From Methylobacillus methanolivorans (GTDB lineage Bacteria; Pseudomonadota; Gammaproteobacteria; Burkholderiales; Methylophilaceae), in contig NZ_JBIWXY010000002.1 of assembly GCF_044751345.1 (NCBI RefSeq), positions 1-64,000 of the forward strand: a DNA stretch of 64,000 bases. The letters run 5' to 3'. Within the stretch, counting starts at the first letter, position 1. Each line of letters begins with the position of its first letter. Under the pieces are notes generated by a model. That model did no database searches. It was given only the letters and a program-made list of their open reading frames with translations, and was not told where the DNA came from. The position numbers and the translations under genes are program-made. This document shows, one piece after another, positions 53,979-62,803 of the stretch.

Positions 53979-54284
53979 ATGAAAGCGAATTTTAAAAGCC
54001 TTGTTCTGATCGGTGCGTTGATGATGCCAGTAGCCAGCTTTGCGGCAGAGGGCGATAGCATTGAAACCAAGCTGAGCGACTCCGTGGTGACGACCAAGGT
54101 CAAGGCTGCTTTTGCCAAGGATAAGCTGGTTAGCGCTACTGATATCAAGGTAGAAACCGATAGCGATGGCCTGGTGCAACTGAGCGGAACTGCCAAGAGC
54201 AAGGCAGAAGCTGAGCGTGCTGTGAAAATTGCCAAAAGCGTCAAGGGTGTCACTGGTGTGAAGAACGACATCATTGCACCTTAA
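53979..54284 (+). CDS. Periplasmic BON-domain protein (OsmY-like)
   Basis: 101 residues with a cleavable signal (about 1-22, ending ASFAAE) and one BON domain (KVKAAFAKDKLVSATDIKVETDSDGLVQLSG...VTGVKNDI). BON proteins bind envelope lipids and respond to osmotic or envelope stress. Strong ribosome site and own terminator. Confidence 0.93.
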   Translation: MKANFKSLVLIGALMMPVASFAAEGDSIETKLSDSVVTTKVKAAFAKDKLVSATDIKVETDSDGLVQLSGTAKSKAEAERAVKIAKSVKGVTGVKNDIIAP

Positions 54285-54305
54285 GCAATATTAGGTGGAT
54301 TGAAT

Positions 54306-54333
54306 AAAAATGGGGCAAAAGCCCCATTTTTTA
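54306..54333. terminator. Bidirectional terminator, BON gene/hydrolase
   Basis: AAAAATGGGGC / GCCCCATTTTTT with loop AAAA, between convergent genes. Confidence 0.9.
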
Positions 54334-55227
54334 TGCCTGTGACGATTTGAAACGCAGGTTAAGATAAGTTAGGACTTCCTGCTTGAGCTGTTCGTGAAAG
54401 GGTTCACGATCAAACCCTTCGGGATCTGTGGTTGGCAATGCACCGCCCTGCTTGATCTTGGGGGGAAACGGGCTAAGAAAAGAGAAATGCCCAGCATTCT
54501 TCACGCACCGACTAGTCACCTTGGTAATGTCTGACACACCCTTCAGCACAATCTCGTTATGCCAGCCTGGCGTATAAGGGTCATGCTCCGCACTCAACAT
54601 CAAGATAGGCACATCAACATGCTTGAGCGCATCTTCTGGCATGAACCATACGGTTGCCGGTGCCAATAACACCAGTGCCTGAATTCTGTCGTCATGCTCC
54701 ACCTCCACGCTGGTAGGTGCTGGCCCAGCATAGTCTGGCTTAAATGCCTCTGGCGGATACCATGGCTTACCCCCTGCAAGTGCAAGCGCAGCATAGCCGC
54801 CCATGGAGTGCCCGATAACGCCAAGCTGTCCCGGTTGTAAATGCCGACCTAAGCTAGCATCCTCATGGAGCGCATCTGCCGTAAGCCGAAGATGGCGTGG
54901 GCGGTATTGCAGGTTTTCCACCTTGCCCATGAATTGATTATCAACGCGGTTGTTACCCGGATGCTCAATCATTGCGACGATATAGCCGTGCTGGGCAAGA
55001 TGAGTCGTCATACTCCGGTACAACAAATGTGAACCGCCGCTGCCATGAGAGACCAAGATCAGGGGATATTGCCCAGGTGCAACGGGAGCATCAGGGCTAA
55101 CATCCATCACATAAGGGCCAAATGCGTGGCTGGTTGGCGCCTGCTGAGTCGGATACATGACCAGCGCAGGAAACGAAAGCCCGTGCGCTTCATCTTGCAG
55201 CTTCAGTTCTTTCACACCAACAAACAT
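54331..55227 (-). CDS. Alpha/beta-hydrolase (dienelactone-hydrolase/PAF-acetylhydrolase-like)
   Basis: 298 residues, no signal peptide. Oxyanion SHGSGGSHLLYR (near 60), nucleophile elbow GHSMGGYAALALAG (near 145), acid LSAEHDPYTP (near 213) and the histidine in NAGHFSFLSPFPP (near 246). The triad is complete. Substrate is unknown; annotated homologues are often called dienelactone hydrolases. Confidence 0.85.
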   Translation of the reverse strand: MFVGVKELKLQDEAHGLSFPALVMYPTQQAPTSHAFGPYVMDVSPDAPVAPGQYPLILVSHGSGGSHLLYRSMTTHLAQHGYIVAMIEHPGNNRVDNQFMGKVENLQYRPRHLRLTADALHEDASLGRHLQPGQLGVIGHSMGGYAALALAGGKPWYPPEAFKPDYAGPAPTSVEVEHDDRIQALVLLAPATVWFMPEDALKHVDVPILMLSAEHDPYTPGWHNEIVLKGVSDITKVTSRCVKNAGHFSFLSPFPPKIKQGGALPTTDPEGFDREPFHEQLKQEVLTYLNLRFKSSQA

Positions 55228-55263
55228 ATTAAAATCAATTAGTTGATTAATCTACAGACAAAA

Positions 55264-55293
55264 TAAAAGCAGACTTTTTATGGTCTGCTTTTA
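55264..55293 (-). terminator. Terminator of tRNA-Glu
   Basis: TAAAAGCAGAC / GTCTGCTTTTA, 11 pairs with an 8-base loop, just past the tRNA 3' end on the minus strand. Confidence 0.85.
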
Positions 55294-55300
55294 TTGAAAT

Positions 55301-55376
55301 TGGCGTCCCCACGGGGATTCGAACCCCGGTTACCGCCGTGAAAGGGCGATGTCCTAGGCCTCTAGACGATGGGGAC
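55301..55376 (-). tRNA. tRNA-Glu (anticodon UUC)
   Basis: 76-base cloverleaf with encoded CCA. On the minus strand: acceptor GTCCCC, D-arm ...CTAGAGGCCTAGG, anticodon loop CCTTTCACG with TTC, T-arm CGGGGTTCGAATCCCCG and GGGGAC-GCCA. All arms pair. It is followed by a terminator and precedes no other tRNA. Confidence 0.96.
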
Positions 55377-55458
55377 ATGAAACATAATGTTTCTAGAGGG
55401 TGCGAATTCTAACCAAAAACCCTGACAAACGCCAGCTTATTTTGAAAAAATATTCCAT

Positions 55459-55485
55459 ACCGCATCATTCCAGAGGTGATGCGGT
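55459..55485. promoter_or_regulatory. 9-pair hairpin upstream of dinB
   Basis: ACCGCATCA and TGATGCGGT (perfect) around a 9-base loop, 31 bases before the dinB start. Purpose unclear: operator, attenuator or old terminator. No LexA box is present near dinB. Confidence 0.4.
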
Positions 55486-55516
55486 CTTGCCTGATCATTG
55501 TTAGCATAGCGGCCAG

Positions 55517-56674
55517 ATGAAAGATGTTCGTTTCCCAGACCGCCGTATTGCCCATCTCGACATGGATATGTTCTTTGCCGGGGTAGAGTTGCTACGCTAC
55601 CCTGAGTTGCGCGGGCAGGCCGTAGTGGTTGGTGGCCGCTCTACCCCGCAGCCACGCAGGCTTGCCAATGGCCGCCATCAATTTACCCGACTGGGGGAAT
55701 ACAATGGCCGCGGAGTCGTCACTACCTCCACCTATGAAGCCCGGGCGCTGGGCGTCTTTTCTGCCATGGGTTTGATGAAATCTGCACAATTGGCACCAGA
55801 TGCCATTCTGCTCCCCGCAGACTTTGAGTCATACCGTCATTATTCGCGCCTGTTCAAGGCTGCTGTGATGTCGATCGCACCCGATATCGAGAATAGGGGG
55901 ATTGATGAGATATATATTGATCTCAGTACCATTGAGGAGGACACGGATATCCTGGCCCAGCGCCTGAAAACTGCCGTGCTCGATTCCACTGGCCTATCCT
56001 GCTCGATTGGCATCGCCGCTAACAAATTGCTCGCCAAGATAGCTTCAGATCTCGACAAACCTGATGGACTCACCATCATTGATCACCAGGCTTTCCAGGA
56101 GCGCATCCTGCCGCTGGCGGCCAAGAAGATCAACGGTATAGGCCCCAAGGCCGCATTGAAGCTGGAGAAGCTGGATATCCACACGATTGCAGACCTTGCC
56201 TCTGCCAAGCCTGATATCCTGTTGCAGCATTTTGGCCAAAGTTACGCCCATTGGCTGATGCGTGTTGCCCAGGGGCAGGACGACAGGGCAGTTGTCACTA
56301 GTTCTACGCCCAAATCCATGAGCCGAGAAACCACGTTTGAGCGCGACATGCATGCGCTACAGGACAAGCACTATCTCAGCCGCGCATTCACCGCATTATG
56401 CGAACGTGTAGCGCATGACCTGCAACAGAAACGCTATCTGGGCCACACTGTCGGCATCAAGATCAAGTATCAGGATTTTCGTACAGCCACGCGCGATCTC
56501 ACCTTACCTCACCCTACCAATGATGCAGCCACCATCCGCCGAGCCGCAGGCCAATGCTTGAAACGCCTTTCGCTGGATCAGCGCTTTCGCTTGCTAGGAG
56601 TGAAAGTCAGTAATCTGGTACATAGCGATGAGATTGAGGCAGATCCACCGGAACAGGCAAGCTTATTTAGCTGA
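55517..56674 (+). CDS. dinB: DNA polymerase IV (Y family)
   Basis: Error-prone translesion polymerase. 385 residues. AHLDMDMFFAGVE (10-22) has the metal-binding Asp; the catalytic pair DE is in GIDEIYIDLS (near 131) and SIGIAANKLLAKIASDLDKP follows. Little-finger domain at about 260-370; no beta-clamp motif at the very end except ASLF, similar to QxSLF. Start ATG chosen because the catalytic strand follows within 12 residues. Confidence 0.95.
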   Translation: MKDVRFPDRRIAHLDMDMFFAGVELLRYPELRGQAVVVGGRSTPQPRRLANGRHQFTRLGEYNGRGVVTTSTYEARALGVFSAMGLMKSAQLAPDAILLPADFESYRHYSRLFKAAVMSIAPDIENRGIDEIYIDLSTIEEDTDILAQRLKTAVLDSTGLSCSIGIAANKLLAKIASDLDKPDGLTIIDHQAFQERILPLAAKKINGIGPKAALKLEKLDIHTIADLASAKPDILLQHFGQSYAHWLMRVAQGQDDRAVVTSSTPKSMSRETTFERDMHALQDKHYLSRAFTALCERVAHDLQQKRYLGHTVGIKIKYQDFRTATRDLTLPHPTNDAATIRRAAGQCLKRLSLDQRFRLLGVKVSNLVHSDEIEADPPEQASLFS

Positions 56675-56698
56675 AGCTGAGCTCTACAAGCTAGCCGG

Positions 56699-57622
56699 TC
56701 AAGCCTGCCATGGCGCTGGGATATGTGCCACCAGGAAATCGATCAGCAACCTAAGCTTGCCAGTGGTCGCCTGCCTATCCCGATAGCAAGCATAAAACTC
56801 CAAGGGCTCGATCTCGGCATTCGGCACTTTACCCTCAAGCGGCTCAAACAAAGACACCAGTAATCCATCCGCAATCAGGCGATCCGCAACAAACGCACCG
56901 ATACGTGCAATGCCAGCGCCTGCTGCCGCCATGTTGGCCAAGGTATCAATATCGTTGCAAATCAAGGTATCGTTCAGCAGTGCTTCAAACCGCAAGCCAT
57001 TTCTCACGAAGCGCCATCCGAGTAATCGTCCGTCAAACGGCACTCTTAATACCAAACATTGGTGATGGATCAGCTCGTCAGGATCATGTGGAGTTCCATG
57101 TTGTGCCAGATATGCCGGTGAGGCGCAAAAGCGCAATGGCACCCGTGCAATCCGCCTGGCAACCAAGCCAGCCTCCAACTGCTGCGAAAAGCGGATACTG
57201 AGGTCAATTTCTTCGCGGATATGATCCACATAGTGATCTGCCAACACCAGCTCGATCTTGAGCTTGGGATAGCGAATAGCAAACGCTGCTACCAGTGGAG
57301 CCAGCACATTGCGCCCAAAAGCCGCAGAACTGGCGATACGCAATTTCCCCCGTGGTTCACCAGCCATCTCATGCAGCTCTGCCTGCGCATCATCCAGTTC
57401 CTCCATCACCGATTGCACCCGCTGGTAATAAAGCTGACCGCTTTCCGTCAAGGCCAGGCTGCGCGTCGTCCTGATCAGCAACCTCACCCCCAGTTGTTGT
57501 TCCAGGCGAGCAATATTCTGGCTGGCAGCAGCAGCTGAAATGCCCAGCCGTCTTGCCCCGGCAGCAATGCTCCCCTCCTCCACTGCCTTGACGAAACTGC
57601 TAATGCCTTTCAAGTTATCCAC
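56699..57622 (-). CDS. LysR family transcription regulator
   Basis: 307 residues, N-terminal helix-turn-helix (GSIAAGARRLGISAAAASQNIARLEQQLG) and a substrate-binding domain with the typical LAxxGxGIxxL-like segment (NMAAAGAGIARIG). It resembles the CrgA/AaeR-like subgroup. It diverges from a DUF2798 gene; the 128-bp gap has the perfect palindrome ACTTATAAGT (57650-57659), a possible operator. Confidence 0.9.
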   Translation of the reverse strand: MDNLKGISSFVKAVEEGSIAAGARRLGISAAAASQNIARLEQQLGVRLLIRTTRSLALTESGQLYYQRVQSVMEELDDAQAELHEMAGEPRGKLRIASSAAFGRNVLAPLVAAFAIRYPKLKIELVLADHYVDHIREEIDLSIRFSQQLEAGLVARRIARVPLRFCASPAYLAQHGTPHDPDELIHHQCLVLRVPFDGRLLGWRFVRNGLRFEALLNDTLICNDIDTLANMAAAGAGIARIGAFVADRLIADGLLVSLFEPLEGKVPNAEIEPLEFYACYRDRQATTGKLRLLIDFLVAHIPAPWQA

Positions 57623-57649
57623 AAGCTTACCTTTTGCATTTTGATCTTC

Positions 57650-57659
57650 ACTTATAAGT
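57650..57659. promoter_or_regulatory. Palindrome in the LysR/DUF2798 gap
   Basis: ACTTATAAGT is self-complementary and contains the T-N-A pattern of LysR sites. It sits 28 bases upstream of the LysR gene's start and 92 bases before the DUF2798 gene. Confidence 0.35.
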
Positions 57660-57750
57660 TTAACTTGAAAATGTCATTAAGTTTTACGGTCTACTGGCTA
57701 ATGAATGGCTAGCGTACAGTGCTTCCATCAACAAACACAGGAGCAATATC

Positions 57751-58002
57751 ATGAATGCAATTCCCCGTTTCAACCTCGGCCTGCCCAAACACTACACACC
57801 TGTGGTATTTGCCTTTTTCATGTCTGGCATCATGGCCATGCTGATGTGCCTGGTGATCGTTGCTGCCAACAGCGGCTTAGGTTTGGGCTATTTCAGTCGA
57901 GTGTTTCACGCCTACATGCTGGCGATGCCAGTGGCATTTATCTGTGTACTCATGGTGCGCCCCATCGTCATGGCTTTGGTTGCCAGAACCATCCGCCCTT
58001 GA
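57751..58002 (+). CDS. DUF2798 membrane protein
   Basis: 83 residues with two membrane segments (about 16-38 and 50-70). FAFFMSGIMAMLMCLVI and the FHAYMLAMPVAF motif are typical of DUF2798. Ribosome site CAGGAGC. The LysR regulator next door is divergent and may control it. Function unknown. Confidence 0.85.
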   Translation: MNAIPRFNLGLPKHYTPVVFAFFMSGIMAMLMCLVIVAANSGLGLGYFSRVFHAYMLAMPVAFICVLMVRPIVMALVARTIRP

Positions 58003-58162
58003 ACTCTGTGGGCATTCACTTTCTCCGACAGCCATTTCGGAAGCCAACCTATGCCATGGAAGGCTTGCCATCACTACACTGGTAGCCAGGGTTTCTACTG
58101 ATGCAAAGCAATTCAGTGGAACTGTTTAGCCCAGAAACCATCCATATTGATAGGAGGACGTC

Positions 58163-58660
58163 ATGCCAGTGATTGAGAAATCCATAGAAGTGAACGTACC
58201 CGCCCAAGTGGCTTATGATCAATGGACGCAGTTCGAGGATTTTCCATTGTTCATGGAAGGCATCATTGCGGTTAACCAGCTTGATGACACCCATGTGCAC
58301 TGGACAGCGGAAATCGTTGGCCAGCGCAAGGAATGGGATGCTGAAATCACCGAGCAGATTCCCGGTAAGCGCATTGCCTGGCACAGTATTTCCGGTGCGC
58401 GTAATGCCGGGGTTGTCACCTTCCACCATATTGATGATGCGAGCTCACGCATCATGTTACAGATGGATTACGACCCGGAAGGTCTGCTGGAAAATGCCGC
58501 CGATGCCATTGGCGTATTAACCCATCGGGTGGCGGGTGATCTGGAGCGCTTCAAGGGATTTATCGAGTCGCGCGGTAACGCCACGGGAGCCTGGCGCGGC
58601 CAGGTCAATCAGGGTGCTTACCAGGCAACGCCGCCCGGTCATTTGAATCAACCACGTTAG
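58163..58660 (+). CDS. SRPBCC family (polyketide-cyclase-like) protein
   Basis: 165 residues with the START/SRPBCC fold pattern: KSIEVNVPAQVAYDQWTQFEDFPLFM start, DAEITEQIPGKRIAWHS and GAxNAGVVTFHHI. The C-terminal 30 residues are Gly/Asn rich. It may bind a hydrophobic ligand. Its stop overlaps the ribosome site of the next tiny gene. Confidence 0.88.
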   Translation: MPVIEKSIEVNVPAQVAYDQWTQFEDFPLFMEGIIAVNQLDDTHVHWTAEIVGQRKEWDAEITEQIPGKRIAWHSISGARNAGVVTFHHIDDASSRIMLQMDYDPEGLLENAADAIGVLTHRVAGDLERFKGFIESRGNATGAWRGQVNQGAYQATPPGHLNQPR

Positions 58661-58670
58661 GAGGTCTATC

Positions 58671-58769
58671 ATGAAACTACTACTGAAAACCCTAGTTGCA
58701 GGTTATGTGGCGAAGAAACTGACGCGCTATTATCTCAACCACAGAAAACCTAAAACAGTAGAAGCTTAA
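58671..58769 (+). CDS. Tiny basic amphipathic peptide (32 residues)
   Basis: Starts MKLLLKTLVAGYVAKKLTRY and ends in KTVEA; strong TTAGGAGGT 6 bases upstream, within the stop of the SRPBCC gene. Lys/Arg-rich hydrophobic helix. It aligns without gaps over about 22 residues with the peptide at 49360: identical at M1, K2, L4, K6, V13, K15, Y21, L22 and mostly conservative elsewhere. Likely coupled to the SRPBCC protein. Unknown function. Confidence 0.65.
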   Translation: MKLLLKTLVAGYVAKKLTRYYLNHRKPKTVEA

Positions 58770-58774
58770 CCTTG

Positions 58775-58801
58775 AGCCGGGCCCTTGCCCGGCTTATTAT
58801 T
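58775..58801 (+). terminator. Terminator/attenuator between tiny gene and GH2 gene
   Basis: AGCCGGGC / GCCCGGCT, 8 pairs, loop CCTT, followed by a U-rich stretch TATTATTT. It ends 14 bases before the GH2 start, too close for an own promoter, so read-through or a promoter inside this region must drive GH2. Confidence 0.75.
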
Positions 58802-58814
58802 TGTGAACTTCGCC

Positions 58815-61022
58815 ATGACATTGCTTTCCCGCCTTATTACCTGGTCAACACTATGCCTCACCCTGGGAGCATTTCCCTCTCAAGCGCAAGAAACTGATCA
58901 CCTGTCTTTAAATGGTAGCTGGCAGTTCCAGCCTATTGCCAGCCCTGTCAATGTAACGCCACAACTCACACCGCCTGAGAATGGCTGGAAAATGATCAAG
59001 GTACCGGACAACTGGTATCGTCAGGGTCATGACATCAGTGGGTTTGCCTGGTACCAGACGCAATTCAAGCTTGATAATGCCAAGTCCAGCAAAGTGGCTC
59101 ACCTGCTATTCCATGGCGTGGATTACGCAGCAGACGTATGGCTTAACGATCATTATCTTGGCCATCACACTGGTTATTTCCAGGCCTTTGAGTTCGATGT
59201 CAGCGGTTTACTCAGATCCGGCAACAATCAGTTGCGTGTGCTAGTGAACAGCCCGCTAGAAAAACCTGAGGATTGGTCTCTACACAAACGGCTGGTAAAA
59301 GGCATTTTCAGTCATCACGATACCCGCCCTGGTGGGGCCTGGTCTGAGCGCGGGCAGGAAAAAAACACAGGTGGCATCTGGGCGCCTGTCCAGTTGCAGT
59401 TTGCCGAACAGGCAGCATTACGCCAGTTACAGGTCACGCCTCGCAAACAAGCGACACAAGCGCAGCCAGATCGCTGGCAAATAGAAACTAGCGCCCAGAT
59501 ACGCCAGCATGTTTCACATGAAACATCTGTCACGGTAGAGGCAACTATCCGTCCGGAGAATTTTTCGGGTAACACCATGCGTTTCAGCCAGCAGCAAGCC
59601 TTGAAGCCAGGCGACAATCGCCTGGCCCTTAGCTTTCCACTGGATAAACCTGCGCTGTGGTGGCCATACGAATATGGCAAACCCAACCTCTACAAGCTGG
59701 AGCTGAGTATCAAAGATGCTTCGGGCAAGCTGCTGGATCGTCAGGCACAGATATTTGGTGTGCGTGAAGTCAAGGTAGACGATGGCTTGCAATGGCACAT
59801 CAATGGCCGCCGCCTGTTCCTGCGTGGTACCAATTACATCGGCACTCAATGGCTGGCGGAAATGACACCGGCACGCTACCAGCATGATCTTGAAATGATG
59901 CAGGCCGCTCACATCAACGCCGTACGCGTGCACGCCCATGTCACCGATCAAGCGTTCTATGCGTTATGTGATCGCCTAGGTATCTTGGTGACACAGGATT
60001 TCCCCCTGCTGTGGGGTTATAGCGATGATCCCGCCTTTATTGCCGATGCACGCTCCCAGGCCAAGGATATGGTGCAAGCACTGCAGCAACATCCCTCCAT
60101 CATCTCCTGGACCATGCACAATGAGCCGCCCTGGGATTCACCGTGGATGGCGCAGAAATACCCTGATTACCAGCCAGACATCAATCGTAAGCTCGATGAG
60201 CTACTCTATGCAGACATCAGCCAGCTAGACCCATTACGGGTTGTGCGCAAGGAATCTGCCACCAAGGAACATGAATGGATGGGATGGTATTTCGACCACT
60301 GGCTGGCTTTCTCGCGCCCTACCCCTACGCCCTGGAGCACGGAATTTGGTGCCCAGGCATTGCCTAATCTCAAGAGCCTGAAACGTATCTTCAGCCAGGA
60401 TTTACTCTGGCCGGACAATGAAGAAAAATGGCGCGAGTGGGAATATCATAATTTCCAGCGCAAGGAGACTTTTGAGTTCGCTGGCATCAAGCAGGGTAAG
60501 AACATCGAGGAATTTATCGCCAACAGCCAGCATTACCAAGCCAGGCTGATCCAGTTTGCCGTAGAAAATTACCGTCGCCAGCGTTATACCCCGGTTTCTG
60601 CCGTATTCCAGTTCATGTTCGTGGAAAACTGGCCCTCCATCAATTGGGGTATCGTCGATTATTGGCGCGAACCCAAGGCTGGCTATGAAGCCTTGCGCAA
60701 AGCCTACCAGCCTATCTTGCCCAGCCTGGAATGGAAGCAGGACGAATATCCAGTGGGCGCTACACCACAGATCGGGCTATGGGCGATCAATGATACCTGG
60801 CAGGGCTTTGAGCATGCCCGCTATAGCATCACCCTTTACCGTGATGGGAAACAGCTGGATCAACTCACGCTGCCACTGGAAATGCTGCCCGACTCCGGCT
60901 ACAAGTTGCGTGACTATTCGCTACCCACTTTGCAAGCCGGGCAATACCTGCTCAAAGCCGATATCACAGGCCAAGATGGCAAATCCATGGGAAAAAACCA
61001 ATACAGTTTCAGCGTGCAATAG
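58815..61022 (+). CDS. Exported glycoside hydrolase family 2 protein
   Basis: About 735 residues from ATG 58815 (in-frame GTG 58803 possible; no ribosome site at either). Cleavable signal (about 1-25, ending PSQAQE). GH2 sugar-binding domain (about 35-190), Ig-like domain, then TIM barrel with acid/base Glu in MHNEPPWDSP and nucleophile Glu in STEFGAQALP. It resembles beta-galactosidase/beta-mannosidase/beta-glucuronidase families; substrate not decidable from sequence. The single glycosidase here, odd for a presumed C1-user. Confidence 0.9.
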   Translation: MTLLSRLITWSTLCLTLGAFPSQAQETDHLSLNGSWQFQPIASPVNVTPQLTPPENGWKMIKVPDNWYRQGHDISGFAWYQTQFKLDNAKSSKVAHLLFHGVDYAADVWLNDHYLGHHTGYFQAFEFDVSGLLRSGNNQLRVLVNSPLEKPEDWSLHKRLVKGIFSHHDTRPGGAWSERGQEKNTGGIWAPVQLQFAEQAALRQLQVTPRKQATQAQPDRWQIETSAQIRQHVSHETSVTVEATIRPENFSGNTMRFSQQQALKPGDNRLALSFPLDKPALWWPYEYGKPNLYKLELSIKDASGKLLDRQAQIFGVREVKVDDGLQWHINGRRLFLRGTNYIGTQWLAEMTPARYQHDLEMMQAAHINAVRVHAHVTDQAFYALCDRLGILVTQDFPLLWGYSDDPAFIADARSQAKDMVQALQQHPSIISWTMHNEPPWDSPWMAQKYPDYQPDINRKLDELLYADISQLDPLRVVRKESATKEHEWMGWYFDHWLAFSRPTPTPWSTEFGAQALPNLKSLKRIFSQDLLWPDNEEKWREWEYHNFQRKETFEFAGIKQGKNIEEFIANSQHYQARLIQFAVENYRRQRYTPVSAVFQFMFVENWPSINWGIVDYWREPKAGYEALRKAYQPILPSLEWKQDEYPVGATPQIGLWAINDTWQGFEHARYSITLYRDGKQLDQLTLPLEMLPDSGYKLRDYSLPTLQAGQYLLKADITGQDGKSMGKNQYSFSVQ

Positions 61023-61055
61023 GCGCTGAATGATGTAAGCACCGCATCACCAGGC

Positions 61056-62591
61056 CTAACCCAGCTTGTCATCCGCAACTGGATAAGTTGGGTCCTCCAG
61101 CAGATTCACTTCCACCAAGTCTTTCGCCTGGCTCAGCAAAGCCCGGCAATCAGGACTCAAATGCTTGAGCGATAACTGCTTGCCTTGCTGTGCATAACGC
61201 TCGGCCAAAGCATCAATCGCAGCCAAGGCAGAGTGATCTACTACTTTCGCCTGTGCAAAGTCGACCACGACCTGTGCAGGGTCATCGTGTGGCGTAAATA
61301 AGGCCTGAAAATTGGCAATCGAGGCAAAGAACACACTGCCCTTGAGTACGTAGACTTTACGGCCAGATTCATCAACCACGGTACTGGCCGATACTTGCTT
61401 GGCATGCTCCCAGGCAAACACCAGCGCTGACACGATGACCCCAATCAATACCGCCACTGCGAGATCACTGAACAAAGTGATCAATGCCACCAATATGCCG
61501 ACAAAAATATCCGGCCTTGGCACCTTGCCGAACAGCCTGAAACTGCCCCATTCAAAGGTCTTCAGCGCCATAACGAAAATCACGCCTATCAGCGCTGCCA
61601 ATGGGATCATCTCGATCCAATGCGAAGCAAACAAAATGAAAGAAAGCAGGAAAGCCGACATGGCAATGCCGGATAACCGGTGTAAGCCACCTGCATTCAT
61701 ATTGATCATGGTTTGCCCTATCATGGCACATCCACCCATGCCACTAAACATCCCGGTCGCCACATTCGCTGCTCCCTGCGCCATTGACTCACGATTGGGT
61801 TGACCGCGCGTATTGGTCATCTCATCCACCAGGTTCAGCGTGAGTAAAGTCTCGATCAAGCCAATGGCTGCCAGGATGAGTGAATAAGGAAACACTATCT
61901 TCAAGGTTTCAAGATCAAATGGCACCGAGGGAATATGAAAGCTAGGCAAACCACCGGCAATCGAGCCCAGGTCACCCACCGTCTTCGTTTCCAAGCCGAA
62001 GCCAGCCACCGCCACTGATACCAGCACAATTGCCGCCAATGCCGATGGCACTACCTTGGTCATGCGTGGTAATAGATAGATGATAACCATCGTCAACGCG
62101 ACCAGCCCGAGCATGGTGTACAGCAAAGGTCCACTCAACCATTGCAAGCTGCCATCGCCTGCCACCACCTTGAAATGGTTGAACTGGGCGAAGAAAATCA
62201 CCATCGCCAAACCATTCACAAAGCCTAGCATTACTGGATAAGGCACCATGCGAATGTACTTGCCCATCCTTGCAACACCGAACAGCACCTGCAATATCCC
62301 CATCAGCACCACGGCTGCAAACAGGTATTCCACGCCATGCTGCACCACCAAGGCTGTCATCACCACCGCTAATGAACCTGCTGCCCCGGAAATCATCCCA
62401 GGGCGCCCGCCAAAGGCAGAGGTGATAAACGACACGATCACCGAGGCATACAATCCAGTCAAAGGCGATACATGGGCAACAAAGGCAAATGCGATCGTTT
62501 CCGGCACCATCGCCAGGGCTGTTGTCAGCCCGCTTAATGCGTTGGTTTTAATTTGGGACAGATTTAGCCCCTTGGATACTGCATTCGACAT
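61056..62591 (-). CDS. SulP family anion transporter with STAS domain
   Basis: 511 residues from ATG 62591 (AGGAG 8 bases upstream; an in-frame start 8 codons earlier is weaker). Ten or more membrane segments with the SulP signature VPETIAFAFVAHVSPLTGLYAS near 27 and a C-terminal STAS domain (about 400-500). SLC26-like carriers move sulfate, bicarbonate or other anions; the substrate is not settled. Confidence 0.93.
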   Translation of the reverse strand: MSNAVSKGLNLSQIKTNALSGLTTALAMVPETIAFAFVAHVSPLTGLYASVIVSFITSAFGGRPGMISGAAGSLAVVMTALVVQHGVEYLFAAVVLMGILQVLFGVARMGKYIRMVPYPVMLGFVNGLAMVIFFAQFNHFKVVAGDGSLQWLSGPLLYTMLGLVALTMVIIYLLPRMTKVVPSALAAIVLVSVAVAGFGLETKTVGDLGSIAGGLPSFHIPSVPFDLETLKIVFPYSLILAAIGLIETLLTLNLVDEMTNTRGQPNRESMAQGAANVATGMFSGMGGCAMIGQTMINMNAGGLHRLSGIAMSAFLLSFILFASHWIEMIPLAALIGVIFVMALKTFEWGSFRLFGKVPRPDIFVGILVALITLFSDLAVAVLIGVIVSALVFAWEHAKQVSASTVVDESGRKVYVLKGSVFFASIANFQALFTPHDDPAQVVVDFAQAKVVDHSALAAIDALAERYAQQGKQLSLKHLSPDCRALLSQAKDLVEVNLLEDPTYPVADDKLG

Positions 62592-62752
62592 CAATAAACT
62601 CCTGTGCTGCAGCACAACTCAGCTATTTTAGCGGCCACTATGTCATGCCAATTTAATCAATAAGTTAAATCGGTAAAAACACCAAATAATAGAAAAAAGA
62701 CTGTTCAGCTTTTCTAGGCTCGATGTGAAAAATCCCTCAAGTTTGCAGAAAT

Positions 62753-62772
62753 AGCAGGCATTGGATAACCTG
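62753..62772. promoter_or_regulatory. Small hairpin before the 116-residue ORF
   Basis: GCAGG and CCTGC around CATTGGATAA, 31 bases before the start codon, in the SulP-divergent gap. Weak; function unclear. Confidence 0.2.
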
Positions 62773-62803
62773 CATTCAATATCCCGGATAAGGAGCTGCC
62801 ATC

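Noticed and set aside
55380..55516. LexA box before dinB
   Set aside because: No CTGT-N8-ACAG match found; only a 9-pair hairpin of unclear purpose.
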